64,000 nt of DNA from Ditylenchus dipsaci. Lineage: Eukaryota; Nematoda; Chromadorea; Rhabditida; Anguinidae. The notes under the pieces were generated by a model, which was not told where the DNA came from, did not search any database, and saw nothing but the letters and a program-made list of their open reading frames with translations. How positions within the stretch are numbered: the stretch's first letter is position 1; each line of letters begins with the position of its first letter. Positions 35,332-45,499 of this stretch are shown one piece after another. The stretch is taken from assembly GCA_004194705.1 (NCBI GenBank), contig SADC01001345.1, forward strand, positions 1 to 64,000, given 5' to 3'. A program made the translations under genes and the position numbers.

Positions 35332-35539
35332 ACATTTTTTTATCTCCTGTTCAGTCTGTCCATTCACTCCGTGAAATAAGCTTATCCTTAGTTTGTATTT
35401 TTGCAGAAAGGGTAATATTGTAGTTGTATTGCATTAATTTTTATACATTTTTGTCAATTTATCACCTAATCGACCTTATTTTCTCATGTTGTTGTCCACC
35501 TGGTTTATTTAGGTGGTCCAACCTGTACAGGTATACAGG

Positions 35540-37060
35540 TCCAACCTGTATAAAATGACAATTGCTCCCTGTTCATAAAGGCATTCTTACCCTGCTCAGA
35601 TAATAAAAACAACAATTTATTTGACTTCAAAATTGATCAGGCTATAACCAACTTTAGCTGCCTTTCTTGATCCAAGTGGACGACCACATGGTTTAGTTAG
35701 TCCATGGATTGTCCAGTAGAATTAAAGTTGGATCATAAACTTTAAAAGTTCTTTACAAGACGAAAATATTACTATCCGGGTACCACTACACTACCTGAGT
35801 ACAACAAAATCAAGTGGTCGTCAATTTGGTGCAAATTTTTTTTTACGTTTTTCATATTCCGAAACCTGTTTTCTGGACCAATTTGGGCATGCTGAAGATG
35901 GTTCGATAATAGTAAAAGAAGGCTTTGTATGGTATTTTTAAATTATTGGAAATGATTGAATTTGCCAAAACTAGAAAATAGCTTACAAAACGGCATTTCA
36001 CACTATCAAACCATCTTCAGCATTCCCGAGTTAGTCCAAAAATAGGTTTTGGAACCCAAAAAGTGAAAAAAATCTCCAAGTGGACGACCACTTGATTTGG
36101 TCGGTTCAGACTACAAAATGTTTCAAAATGTACGAATTTGAAAAGTGTGGACCATTTTGTGTGTGGACCAATTCGGTATGGATCAGTTTGGTGCGGATCG
36201 ATTCGCTTAACGCCCGTAAATGAATATACACCTGGACGAGGGATACCTACCTCTAATTGTGGGGATCGGTTCAGTGAACTCAAAATCGCATATAGAGTCT
36301 CTTTTGCCATGGCCCACTTGAAAACATGGTGAGGCAATCGAGGAATACAAACATTTGAATTTCTGACGTTCTGCCATAAAAGTGGCCCCCTTATATTCCC
36401 TTCCCCCCCAATACAGCCCTTTATCCCTTTAAAATTCAAAAGGCGCCAATTCAAATTTTTCAAATTTGACTAAAAAACCATGATACCCCCCTGTGGTTCG
36501 AAAAATTTTTTTTTTTCAGAATTAAAAAAACAGCCGGCTTTCTCATGAAATCGGGGTCGAGAAACACGAATATGATGTTATCTCCTCGATCTGATCAGTC
36601 CCCGTGGGGGATTCGAAACTGCAACCATTTTGATATTATCAAACCTGATTCACCACATGATTTTACATTTGATAGCATGGTTGGTTTCAATTTAATTTTT
36701 TTTTCAAATTTTCAGGCCATCCACATGAACACACCTGACCAGAAGGTACCTACCCTGGGTTTGGGTTCGGATGGGTGAAATCGCGGTTTCGGTCCTATCA
36801 AATAGGATTTACCACACAATTTCACGTCGAAAACAAGGGTTTGAATGTAGTATGTTGACTGTGACTTCTCAAAGATTACTTCTACTACTACTTTTTTTTG
36901 TACCGGAGGCGAATTGTCCCGGGAGGCGAATTGTCCCGGAGGCGAATTGTCCTGGAGGCGAATTGTCCCTGGAGGCGAATTGTCCCGGAGCGAATCGGCC
37001 CGGAGGCGAATTGTCCCGGGAGGCGAATTGTCCCGGAGGCGAATTGTCGCGGACCCGTGT
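35540..37060 (+). repeat. Large dispersed repeat, copy B
   Basis: Same modules as copy A at 33430-34600, including the fold-back at 35817-36108, but with about 370 bp extra between GAACTCAAAATCGCATATAG (36275) and TTTTACATTTGATAGCATGG (36661). The 148-codon minus-strand frame at 36017-36463 spans repeat and insert and is not a gene. Confidence 0.8.
36901..37050 (+). repeat. Minisatellite of about 17 bp, array 3
   Basis: About nine units of GGCGAATTGTCCCGGGA at the 3' end of copy B, with the same variant units (TCGGCCC, TCCTGGA) in nearly the same order as array 1. Confidence 0.9.
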
Positions 37061-37319
37061 ATTCGTTCCATATTCGTCCAATGCTTGCTTTTGACCATAA
37101 CTTTTCGTAATTTTTTTCAATTTTTTCAAACTTTTTTTTAAATGCTCCTAAAAGCAAAAAAAGATGGCTATCACACATAGATAAGAATAGAAGCAATAAA
37201 AACTTTCAAGAATCAACGATAAAATTTTAGGTAGAAATTAGCAGATTTTTAAGACTATTGAAAATGCAATTCAAGTCAAGCTATTTTTGTTGATAAGTTG
37301 TCCGATAAGGCTTCTGCCT

Positions 37320-37470
37320 TACCGTATAACCTCCACCTATCCCCCATAAGGGAAATATTTTCAACCGCTGCACAATTTTAAACATAAAATGGTCTTAACT
37401 CTAAAATCGTAGTCAAAAAAGAGGGGGGGGTTATTACAGGGTAGGAGATTATTAGAGGTTGTGCGGCATT
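37320..37470. mobile_element. Degenerate ACCGTAT-type MITE
   Basis: TACCGTATAACCTCCACCTATCC and GGGTTATTACAGGGTAGGAGATTATTAGAGG resemble the ACCGTATTT family in layout; the right end is altered to TGTGCGGCA. Confidence 0.4.
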
Positions 37471-37619
37471 TTATTTATTTTTTTCCTGAGTGTTTAGTTA
37501 GTTTTAAGATTTTTCGTAATTCAGTGGGACATCTTATTTTTAATTATCTTCAAAGGTGTAAAAGAAGAAAGAATTTAATTTTCAAGAGGTCTAAAAAATC
37601 TGCTAATTGCTTTCCAGTG

Positions 37620-37790
37620 TTGATATCTGACCATAGTGGGCACATAAAAAAACCACCGCACCGCCAGCGCCGAGGCGGCCTTTTAATGATGCAACCGGCG
37701 CGGCCGCCACCGCTGGCGGCACCTCATTTTTCAGCACCACCGCCTTGCGGTGAAGGCTACACCAGGCAGCACTGGTGGTGTTTCTCACAG
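37620..37790. repeat. G+C-rich palindromic repeat
   Basis: CCGCACCGCCAGCGCCGAGG and CGCGGCCGCCACCGCTGGCGG lie between CCAGTGTTG on the left and CAGCACTGG on the right. It is probably a small hAT-like MITE, but no target duplication was found. The 131-codon open frame across it is rejected. Confidence 0.45.
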
Positions 37791-39023
37791 TTTTTCGTTT
37801 CTATAACTATGTTTATTATTATCTTGTTTTTTCGCACGAATTTCGATCTTTTTTAAAAAAAGTTTGGAAAATCGGATAAGACCGGTATTCAACTTGTCAT
37901 TTGAAAAAAAATCGAGCAGCCGGGAAATTCGAATATTCACGTCGAATCATATTTTATATTTTTTGTATTGATCTGAAGAAAAGAAAGTTCCCTAGATTGC
38001 AACGCCTCCAACATTAGTTTATTTCTATGGCATATCTAAATACATGTCAAAAGGCATATATCTAAGAGCTGTGTCGTTTGCAATAACTTGGATCAATATT
38101 GCTAGCTTGATGTTTGATACAGCATTCTGGGTCAGCAGTTTTGGTGTCTCTTTTTTGGATGAGAGCATCCAAAATATAAAGGTAGAAGAAGGCTTTTTCA
38201 AAAGATAAGTCAGATTTATTAATCATTTGAAACTCACTTTTAAGAAAACTAATTTTCAGAATATTTTTGCAGATACACTGTGAATTATGTGCACATTGTT
38301 ACCTATGTTTTTAACCGCCTTTTCACGTTTCACTACTATTCTATTATTGCCTGGAGTTACTGCTCAGCAACTACCCAGCGCCTCCATCTGCAAGCACTGT
38401 AGCATCCGCTGCAGCTGCTCCTGCTGCAGGAGGTGCTTCTGGAGGCTCTTGCACATATCAACCTTTTCCCACAGCTACTAATTGTGAAGTCGTCAAAGCA
38501 ACAATCAAAGTCGCTGCAGGAGCTACCTTTGACGGTAAAAATAAATGCTACACTGCCGATCCCTCGCTTGGCGATGGCGGTCAGGGAGAGCATCAAAAGC
38601 CAATTTTTGAATTGGCTGATGGTGCAACTTTGGAAAATGTGGTGCTTGGCAAAGATGGAGCAGATGGTGTGCATTGCATGGGATCTTGCAACATTACCAA
38701 TGTATGGTGGACAGATGTAGGAGAGGTAAGGGTTTTTTTTAAGTTGAGTAATGCTGTCATATAAAAAATAAAATAATTTTTATTTGTAATCTGACTGTTA
38801 GCTTAAAGTAATTTTTCATAATTTTCACCTATAGAGCAAAAACTGACCCAGGCTGAATGGGATCCCTGAATCGGTTTTGCCTTATCGATAACTGTAGAAT
38901 TTCTCATAAATAACCGTGAAATATTCGTATATACCGTATAATAAAACGAACTCAGGCGAATTGTACAGTTATCAACGTACAGTTAACGGAGGAGTAAAAA
39001 CTGACTCAAGATGAGATAGTGTT

Positions 39024-39268
39024 TACCGTATATTCTCTATTAGAAGCCCCTCTCTAATAGAAGGCCTCCCTTGAGGACCTATATATCAGCCTAGAAAAAG
39101 AATTCGCAAACCTGTTTTTCGCGTTTCTTAGTTAGCACGAGCTTACCTGATTCCACTTTTAAAATTTTGGTTGAGCACGCAAAAATCTCAAAATCGACCC
39201 AAATTTTTTCCGACTTTTTTAGGGTTGAAAAATAGAAGCCCGGGCCTTCTAATAGAGAATATGCGGTA
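39024..39268. mobile_element. ACCGTATTT-family MITE in pectate lyase intron 1
   Basis: TACCGTATATTCTCTATTAG and CTTCTAATAGAGAATATGCGGTA are the ends. It accounts for 245 bp of the 588-bp intron 38726-39313 and is closely similar to the member at 32993-33239. Confidence 0.9.
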
Positions 39269-39551
39269 TCCCGAATCAGAAAAAATATTCAAAAAATTCA
39301 CTTTATTATTAAGGACGCAGCAACTTTTGAAGGTGGAGTTGGCACAAAAGTTGTTGTCAAAGGTGGTGGTGCTGCGAATGACAAAGTGTTTCAACACAAC
39401 GGATGTGGAACAGCTGATATTGAGTGCTTTCAATGCAAAACCTGTGGTAAAGTCTATCGTCTTGCGGTAATTGCAAAAAACAGTGCAAAAGAGATGTTTC
39501 TCTAACTGGAGTTAAAATCACTGACCCCACTGCAGATGTTGTAGGTATGTT

Positions 39552-39635
39552 TTGACTAGGAATCCAAGCTTTTATGTTGATGGTCATAAATTTTCTTAGA
39601 ATAATCAAAAAAATAAGTTTGATCTACAAACTTGT
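39552..39635 (+). repeat. Pectate lyase intron 2 made mostly of MITE sequence
   Basis: Intron 39545-39658 contains TTTTGACTAGGAATC, GTTGATGGTCATAA, ATAATCAAAAAAATAA and TTTGATCTACAAA in order. The right arm of the fold-back at 40010-40860 has TTTTGACTAGAAATC, GTTGATGGTCATAA, ATAATCAAAAGAATAA and TTTGACCTACCAAA (40691-40770) in the same order and spacing. About 85 of 114 intron bases are thus explained by the MITE family. Confidence 0.75.
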
Positions 39636-40009
39636 ATAAAATGACCGATTTTTTTCAGCTATAAATCCCAACTATGGAGATGTGGCCACTATTAAAGACC
39701 TTACCGTAGTGGGTGGCACTAAAAAACGATTTGCTTAAAGACTGAAGGTAATGACACTGAAGCTGAACCTAAACACCTGGGAGATGGACCTGATGGCAAG
39801 ACTGCGTTTACACTGCAGCAGATGTGAAGACTGCATAGAAATCTCATATAAAACAACCAAAAAAATTCATCATATTTATTGTTGGTCCATTGAGATAATA
39901 TATATTTTGATGCGCAAAACTGTTTATTAACTATTTCACACACATGCTTATGTATATTGCTGATTATTTGTACAAATAAAAAAAAAATAGTTTTATTTAA
40001 ATATATACA

Positions 40010-40860
40010 GTTGCGGACAATTGATAGTTAGTGAACGTTTTATTCTTGAATATCGATTATTTTCACAAGGAATTTATTGTTTCTAGAAAAAGTAAATACA
40101 CTTTAGTTAGCATTTTTACTCCTCTACAAGATAGTGTTTTTACATTTATCAACGAAAAATTTAAAAAATCGCATTTTTGCTCGATTATTCTTTTTATTCT
40201 ATTTGATTTTTATTCTTTTGATTATTACTAAAAAGTTATGACCATCAACAAAAAAGTATCGATTTCTAGTCAAAATCAAAGTAAATCTAAAGAAAATGGT
40301 TGTATGGTCACATAAATACTGACTTTTCTTAAAAGTTTCAATATCAAAATGTACCAGTTGATGCACTTATTGAAAGCTAAATAGTTTTTATACAAAATGA
40401 CAGGTCAGCCTTTTTAAAAAGATTGCACAGGGCTGAGAAACGGACGGTTGAACTTAGAAAAAGTAAAAAACCTCTATATTTGCCTTATTTTAGAACATTT
40501 TCACTACTTTCAACTTCAATCGTCCGTTTCTCAGCCCTGTGCAATCCTTAAAAAAAGGCTGACCTGTCATTTTGTATAGAAACTATTTAGCTTTCAATAA
40601 GTGCATCAACTGGTACATTTTGATATTGAAACTTTTAAGAAAGTCAGTATTTATGTGACCATACAACCATTTTCTTTAGATTTACATTGATTTTGACTAG
40701 AAATCGATACTTTTTTTGTTGATGGTCATAACTTTTTAGTAATAATCAAAAGAATAATTTGACCTACCAAATTGTAGCTGAGATTCAGGGCTTACATTGT
40801 AAATCTGTTTTTGATGCGAATGGTTATGCATAGATAAGATCACACTAACTATCAATCTTC
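40010..40860. mobile_element. Fold-back MITE downstream of the pectate lyase
   Basis: ATTGATAGTTAGTG near the left end (about 40020) faces CACTAACTATCAAT at about 40842. Inner arms of about 230 bp (about 40195-40440 and 40505-40765) are close inverted copies, including GACCATCAACAAAAAAGTATCG and CGTCCGTTTCTCAGCCCTGT. The left terminus reads ACAGTTGCGGACAA, a Tc1-like start. No coding region. Confidence 0.75.
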
Positions 40861-41099
40861 GGGCTAATAATTTGTGACGCCCTTAAACCTTGAGCAAAAT
40901 GCGATTTTTTAAATTTTCGTTGAAAAATATAATTCGAGTACCAGCTGATTTTTCGAACACACCAAGTCACATTTATTCCATCCAGAAATCGAAACGACTA
41001 GCAGTGTGAAGTTATAGGTCTCTCACAATGTGCGGGTGCAGGTCGAGGTTGATGTCATGTCTCTCACAGTGAAAAGTGTAGATTTAGGTGGATAACAAG

Positions 41100-44000
41100 G
41101 TAACCTTTTAGGGTTCAACTGTCAGCAGGATCCTGAAGGAAAAGTCGGCAACTCTGAAGGCGATTGAAGAAGGAAACAGTGCAAAGCGGGCACAACTGAC
41201 GTTTTATCGTAATTTTATTTACATACTTATTTGCCACCTTACACTCAAATTTAGCTCCGCTTCTTTTCGCTTGGGGCTTGGAGTTGAGATGCGCACACCC
41301 ACATACCTTAGACACATATAAAATAGTGAATTTAGTCTTTACAAACCTAATTACTCACACCATTTTGCATATGATGGCATAATTTATTTTCATTATTAAA
41401 GAATTTTTGACCCTACTGGAGTATACCACAACTAAAATATCGGGTATAAATGTATCCTACGACGTTTCGGTCACTGGAGCCAGGCAAAAAGGGTTCTTTA
41501 TGTATTTTTGATCAAGAGTCTTGCTCGGAACCCAAATCACTCGAAGATCCAAATCACTCGAAATTATGTTTAAGGTAACTAAGTGCGCGCATCATTAACC
41601 AACCAAGCCCTCTGCAGACGGGTCCCCTGCAGACAGACGCTTCATGCTGCGTGAGCAAATCAAGGCAGTCGAAGAAAATAAGGACATCCTCCTGAATCTA
41701 ATCGGCGCTCTTCATTTTCTTCGAAAAGCATGGAATGATTTGAAGTCAGAGACCATCGCAAACTGCTTCAGACATGCAAAGTTTGTGAACAACGCAGAGG
41801 TAAGGATAAAATTCGATTGCATTATGAAACTTTCAATGTTTCGAAGTAGTCATTGCCAAAAAGTGGAAAAGCATGACGATGGGCTTGACCAACTTTTCGA
41901 TGCTTGGAGGGACCTTCAGCTGCTTGGGGAATCAACCAAGAAGCAGAAATGCGGGAATTATTAACGGTGGATGCGGAAGTCGTGACAGGTTAATTTTATC
42001 TTTTGTTACTTCTTTATGCTTTCTATTGCAGATGGCGCTCTCTCTATTGAAGAAATCATGGCGGAAGTGTCAGCAGTGGAAAAGAATGACGAAGACTGCG
42101 GCGACAGCGAGCCTATGGACATCGAGGAAGTGGAACCGAGTATCAGCCGACAAGAAGCGCAACGTGCCTTGAATCTCGTCCGTCTCTATGTTGAGAACAG
42201 CAACTATGCTGATGCCGCCATTCGCAAGCTTAGCAATGCTCTGGATGAAGTCTTTCACCAGGAGCAGAAAAAAGAAAGAGACTCAAAGTCAACTTACAAA
42301 TTTTTTATTTATAAATTTAAGTGAGAAAGTAGCACTATTTTATTGTTAATTACAAAATGAAACTATAATATTCATGTTTTTATGCATAATTCTGTTTGAC
42401 TTTATCTCAATCGAAAAATTTGAATTGAAAGTAGCTTTATTTATATACAGGACGATCGAACTTTTTCTGACGGTCCATTTTTTTCCGACAAGTTTTTAAA
42501 TATGCGCGCAATTATTGAAAGACATCTAATTTTTTTTTCAATTTAAATAAATTTCACAATGTGAAACTGCTCAATAAATTTAAAAAAAGCCAATTATCAA
42601 GACATCACCGTACAGGCAGGCCTGTTCTTCTTTACGATTATTTTTTATATCTTATCTATTTGGTTTTGTTGTTCAGCGATTGAAATAGTATACTAAAAGA
42701 ATAAAAACATCATCGACTAAAAAAGCAACAAAGAAACAATGTTCTCTGAATGTTTTGGCGTACATCACAAAAAGAACAAAGAAGACTATGTCGGAAACTA
42801 GAAAACTTTAATCAAAACTTATTAGTTCTTAAAAAACATTTCTAATTATTTAACGACATTCATAAGTTACATATTTTTCGAAAATTCATTCAACTTTTAT
42901 GTTATATTTAAAAATTTACTTTTGTAAGAGAGATTTGCGCGAGCAAATCTCTGTACCGTTGATTTGTCTTGGCTTACACAAAGAGAAAGTAGAATGGGGA
43001 AAACACTGTTTCGAATCGTATTATGGTTCGAAACAGGATTTGATTTCTACCGAAAGAAAAATGACTCTTCAGCGAGTAAGTCATTAAGAGAGAGGTTGGT
43101 CGTTCTTAAGCTGAACCTAAAGTGCTATGAATTCGTTAATTCTCTGTGCTGTGGAAATAGAAGCTATGCTGTAGCAAAAGGAAAGCCATGCTGAGCCGAA
43201 GCAAAAGGTACCTAGGCAAATTTTGGACATTCGAGACAGGCTTGCGATCATCATGAAGGAGGCGAACCTGCAAGAGGCAGAGGATATCGTTAGCACCCAG
43301 TGTAATGCGCTGATGGATGAGATCAAAGGAATGGCCGACTCGCTGAAAAAGGAAGAAGTCGATGATCCCGGTAGGAGGAGTATAAGCAGGTTAGTATCTT
43401 TTCTTCATTTACCGAAGTTGAGAAGTTGGCTCGTGGTACTGAGACATGGAAGGATTCGTCAACGCGAAGTGTCGTTTGGTCATGTGGGAAGTACCGAAAA
43501 GGGTTTTTGTAGATTGGGTGTGGACCGTCAAGTGGGTGTTTGTGGTGTCCTAAACTGTGGTGAGACTGGGACCGAAGCATTGGGCGTGAACGGGTGTGTT
43601 AATCGAAAGTGGTTGATGTGCGAAAAAGAACGAAGCTAGTGACTCGCTGATTGGATTGAAAGCCGAAGTGAACCCGAAGCACACCACAAAAAAAAGTATT
43701 TCAAATATTCTATATTTTGAATATAGATATATTTTTTAGTTTTGTTCGCTTAGAATCACTTTTACAAAACCGTTCATTGTTTCCTAACTTGCATCAGCCC
43801 TACGATTTTTGTCGAATTTCAAATTTGCACCAAGAAGACAAATATTTAAGACGGGAAAAATTTCATATCTAAAATGAATTGTTGTATCAAGAGGAATTTG
43901 ATTTAGTTTTGGAAAAAATCTCATTTTAAAAAAAAATCCTTCAAACATTCAACCCTAATAAACACGTATTGTGCCGTAGCGTCATTTTAACAAAGGTGTA

Positions 44001-44115
44001 GTTACATTGGGAGTCGTTATCTCCGCGTCATTTCTTAAAATATTTTGCAGGACCAACCAAAACTATCTTCAACAGATAGTTATAACGCGGGGGACAACAC
44101 AACTCGACTGTACCT
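41100..44115 (+). pseudogene. Tigger/pogo-type transposon with deleted transposase
   Basis: At 41113-41215 a frame reads STVSRILKEKSATLKAIEEG then NSAKRAQL, the second helix-turn-helix motif of CENP-B/pogo transposases. The catalytic centre is absent. C-terminal exons follow at 41644-41799 (LRKAWNDLKSETIANCFRHA, a hallmark of Tigger proteins), about 41860-41991 (DQLFDAWRDLQLLG, then after a one-base frameshift EAEMRELLTVDAEVVTD) and 42031-42324 (GALSIEEIMAEVSA ... ISRQEAQRALNLVRLYV). The 3' end near 44085-44115 has GTTATAACGCGGGGGACAAC and CGACTGTAC. It resembles the minus-strand remnant at 11130-11640. Confidence 0.7.
43190..43372 (+). CDS. Coding-like segment of unknown origin inside the Tigger region
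   Basis: A frame reads VPRQILDIRDRLAIIMKEAN, then LQEAEDIVSTQCNALMDEIK and a Lys/Glu-rich end before a GTAGGA donor-like site. Base composition is close to 50% G+C, like the transposase exons and unlike the intergenic sequence. It could be another transposase exon or a captured host exon; I do not recognise the family. Confidence 0.3.
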
Positions 44116-44279
44116 TAATATTATTATGATACATGCAAATTTCTAATTACCTTATATTTTACCCATGGTCATTATAACTAGGTTCAACAGGCAACTTTTT
44201 TATCATAATTTTTAGTTTTTGGTTTTGGTTTTATGACATTCGAGTCTCTATTTAACATACATCATGGCACTAATAAGCA

Positions 44280-44600
44280 GTCCTGTTCATTTGATTCATC
44301 GATTCGCGAATCAATTAAAATTGCGCGCCAACGTCATGAATCAATCAACTCGCGCAAATTTTTTGATATGAATCGATTAATCGATTCGCGAGACAAAAAA
44401 AGACGCGCGAATCAATCGATTCGCGACTTATCGATTCGCCAAATTTCGCGAATCAATCGATTCGCGAATCGATTTGAACGATTCAATTAATTCACGAATC
44501 GATTGATTCGCGAGTTATCGATTCGCTATGTTTCGCGAATCAATCGATTCGCGATTTTTCGACTCATTAGCTCTTGCGAATCGATTCTTCTTTTAATTAT
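44280..44600. repeat. Left terminal array of ATTCGCGAATC palindromes
   Basis: Around 20 overlapping GATTCGCGAATC or ATCGATTCGCG words, mirrored by about 300 bp at 48000-48310. Subterminal palindrome arrays are known in hAT elements as transposase binding sites; that role here is inference. The 85-codon frame at 44233-44490 is an artefact of the array. Confidence 0.85.
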
Positions 44601-44962
44601 CTGTATAATTATCATTTCTTATTTCGTTCCTTCATGCCTCGTAGATCTCTAAACCACCCTAATAGTCTTGAACGATTAAAATCGTGCCGGGTTTAGCTGG
44701 GTGTAAATGAATAAGAATGACTGAGAGGTCGAATTTGGAGTTCTCGGTCTATCCAGCTCCCAAGTCTCTACATCGGTGGTTGAGCCCTGAAATTCTGTTA
44801 GCATTTGACTGTGTCTTTCTTAACTGACTCGTTTAATTTAGGTTTAACCACTCACACGACTCTTGAGAACTCTGATTGTGCTTTCATGGTGGATAATGAG
44901 GCTATTTACGACATCTGCCGAAGAAACTGGGAGTGGACCGTCCATTATACATCAATCGAAAG

Positions 44963-45155
44963 CAGTGATGTCAATAATGCCGAAAAACTGTACTACAGTT
45001 GCAAAAACTGTACTACAGTTTTGAAACTGTACTACAGTTTTTAAAGTGTAGTACAGTTCTAACTGTAATACAGTTAAAAACTGTAGTACAGTTTTCAAAA
45101 CTGTAGTACAGTTTTTGCAACTGTAGTACAGTTTTTCGGCATATTGACATCACTG
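44963..45155. mobile_element. MITE of AACTGTAGTACAGTT units nested in the hAT element
   Basis: CAGTGATGTCAATAATGCCG and GCATATTGACATCACTG are the ends. Flanks ATCGAAAG and AATCGAAG are an imperfect 8-bp duplication. The body is eight or nine copies of the palindromic word AACTGTAGTACAGTTT, so each unit folds and the halves also pair. It inserted after the 4-kb hAT element. Confidence 0.75.
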
Positions 45156-45499
45156 AATCGAAGTCGTCTGATAGCCATTTTGAATCGCTTTCATCCACCT
45201 TGATATAGTGATGGTATGGTGATATGGTCTTGACATGGTCTTGATGTACCTCTAATTGTTCTCAACCCTGTTAACTGGTATTCATCTAACCTCAGTGGTC
45301 ATGATCCAGCCACAATAGGTATGAAACCACGCTTACTATGCTATTTTTTAAGATAATCGCACGGAGGGTCACACTTCGTTTCCTTCATAATAAATTCACA
45401 AAAAATTTGTCATTCCAAACCACGCCAAGGATTTTTCAGATCATAACTTTATTAGAAACAACATATATGGACAAAAAGGTGAGTCAAGTAAACATCATG

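Larger units (their letters stand above)
38287..39838 (+). pseudogene. Pectate lyase, polysaccharide lyase family 3, frameshifted
   Basis: PL3 enzymes cleave de-esterified pectin by beta-elimination. A signal-peptide-like start ([23 protein letters not shown] 38305; upstream ATG 38287) is followed in another frame by an Ala/Gly/Ser-rich linker and the catalytic domain. Exons: to 38725, 39314-39544, 39659-39838. Landmarks: [65 protein letters not shown] joined to DAATFEG, and DKVFQHNG with the catalytic-region Lys. The YR Arg region follows. Near 39461, 39725 and 39815 single bases are missing relative to the family frame, and the signal-to-domain join is also out of frame, while no nonsense codon interrupts the remaining frame. 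The Bax inhibitor gene 20 kb away is intact, which favours a young pseudogene over assembly error, but error is possible. Ends TAG at 39836. Confidence 0.85.

Noticed and set aside
36017..36463. 148-codon minus-strand frame
   Set aside because: It spans a dispersed repeat module and an insert, with no family signature; the same module elsewhere is not open.
34386..37196. Many frames with repeating REANCPGGELS-like peptides
   Set aside because: They translate the 17-bp minisatellite in several frames; not proteins.
37461..37856. 131-codon plus-strand frame
   Set aside because: It crosses a G+C-rich palindromic repeat and AT-rich flanks; composition is not protein-like.
41115..41315. 66-codon minus-strand frame
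   Set aside because: Antisense shadow of the pogo helix-turn-helix exon.
43223..43639. Full 138-codon frame as one protein
   Set aside because: Only the first third (to about 43372) looks coding; the rest is Gly/Val/Arg-rich readthrough after a donor-like site.
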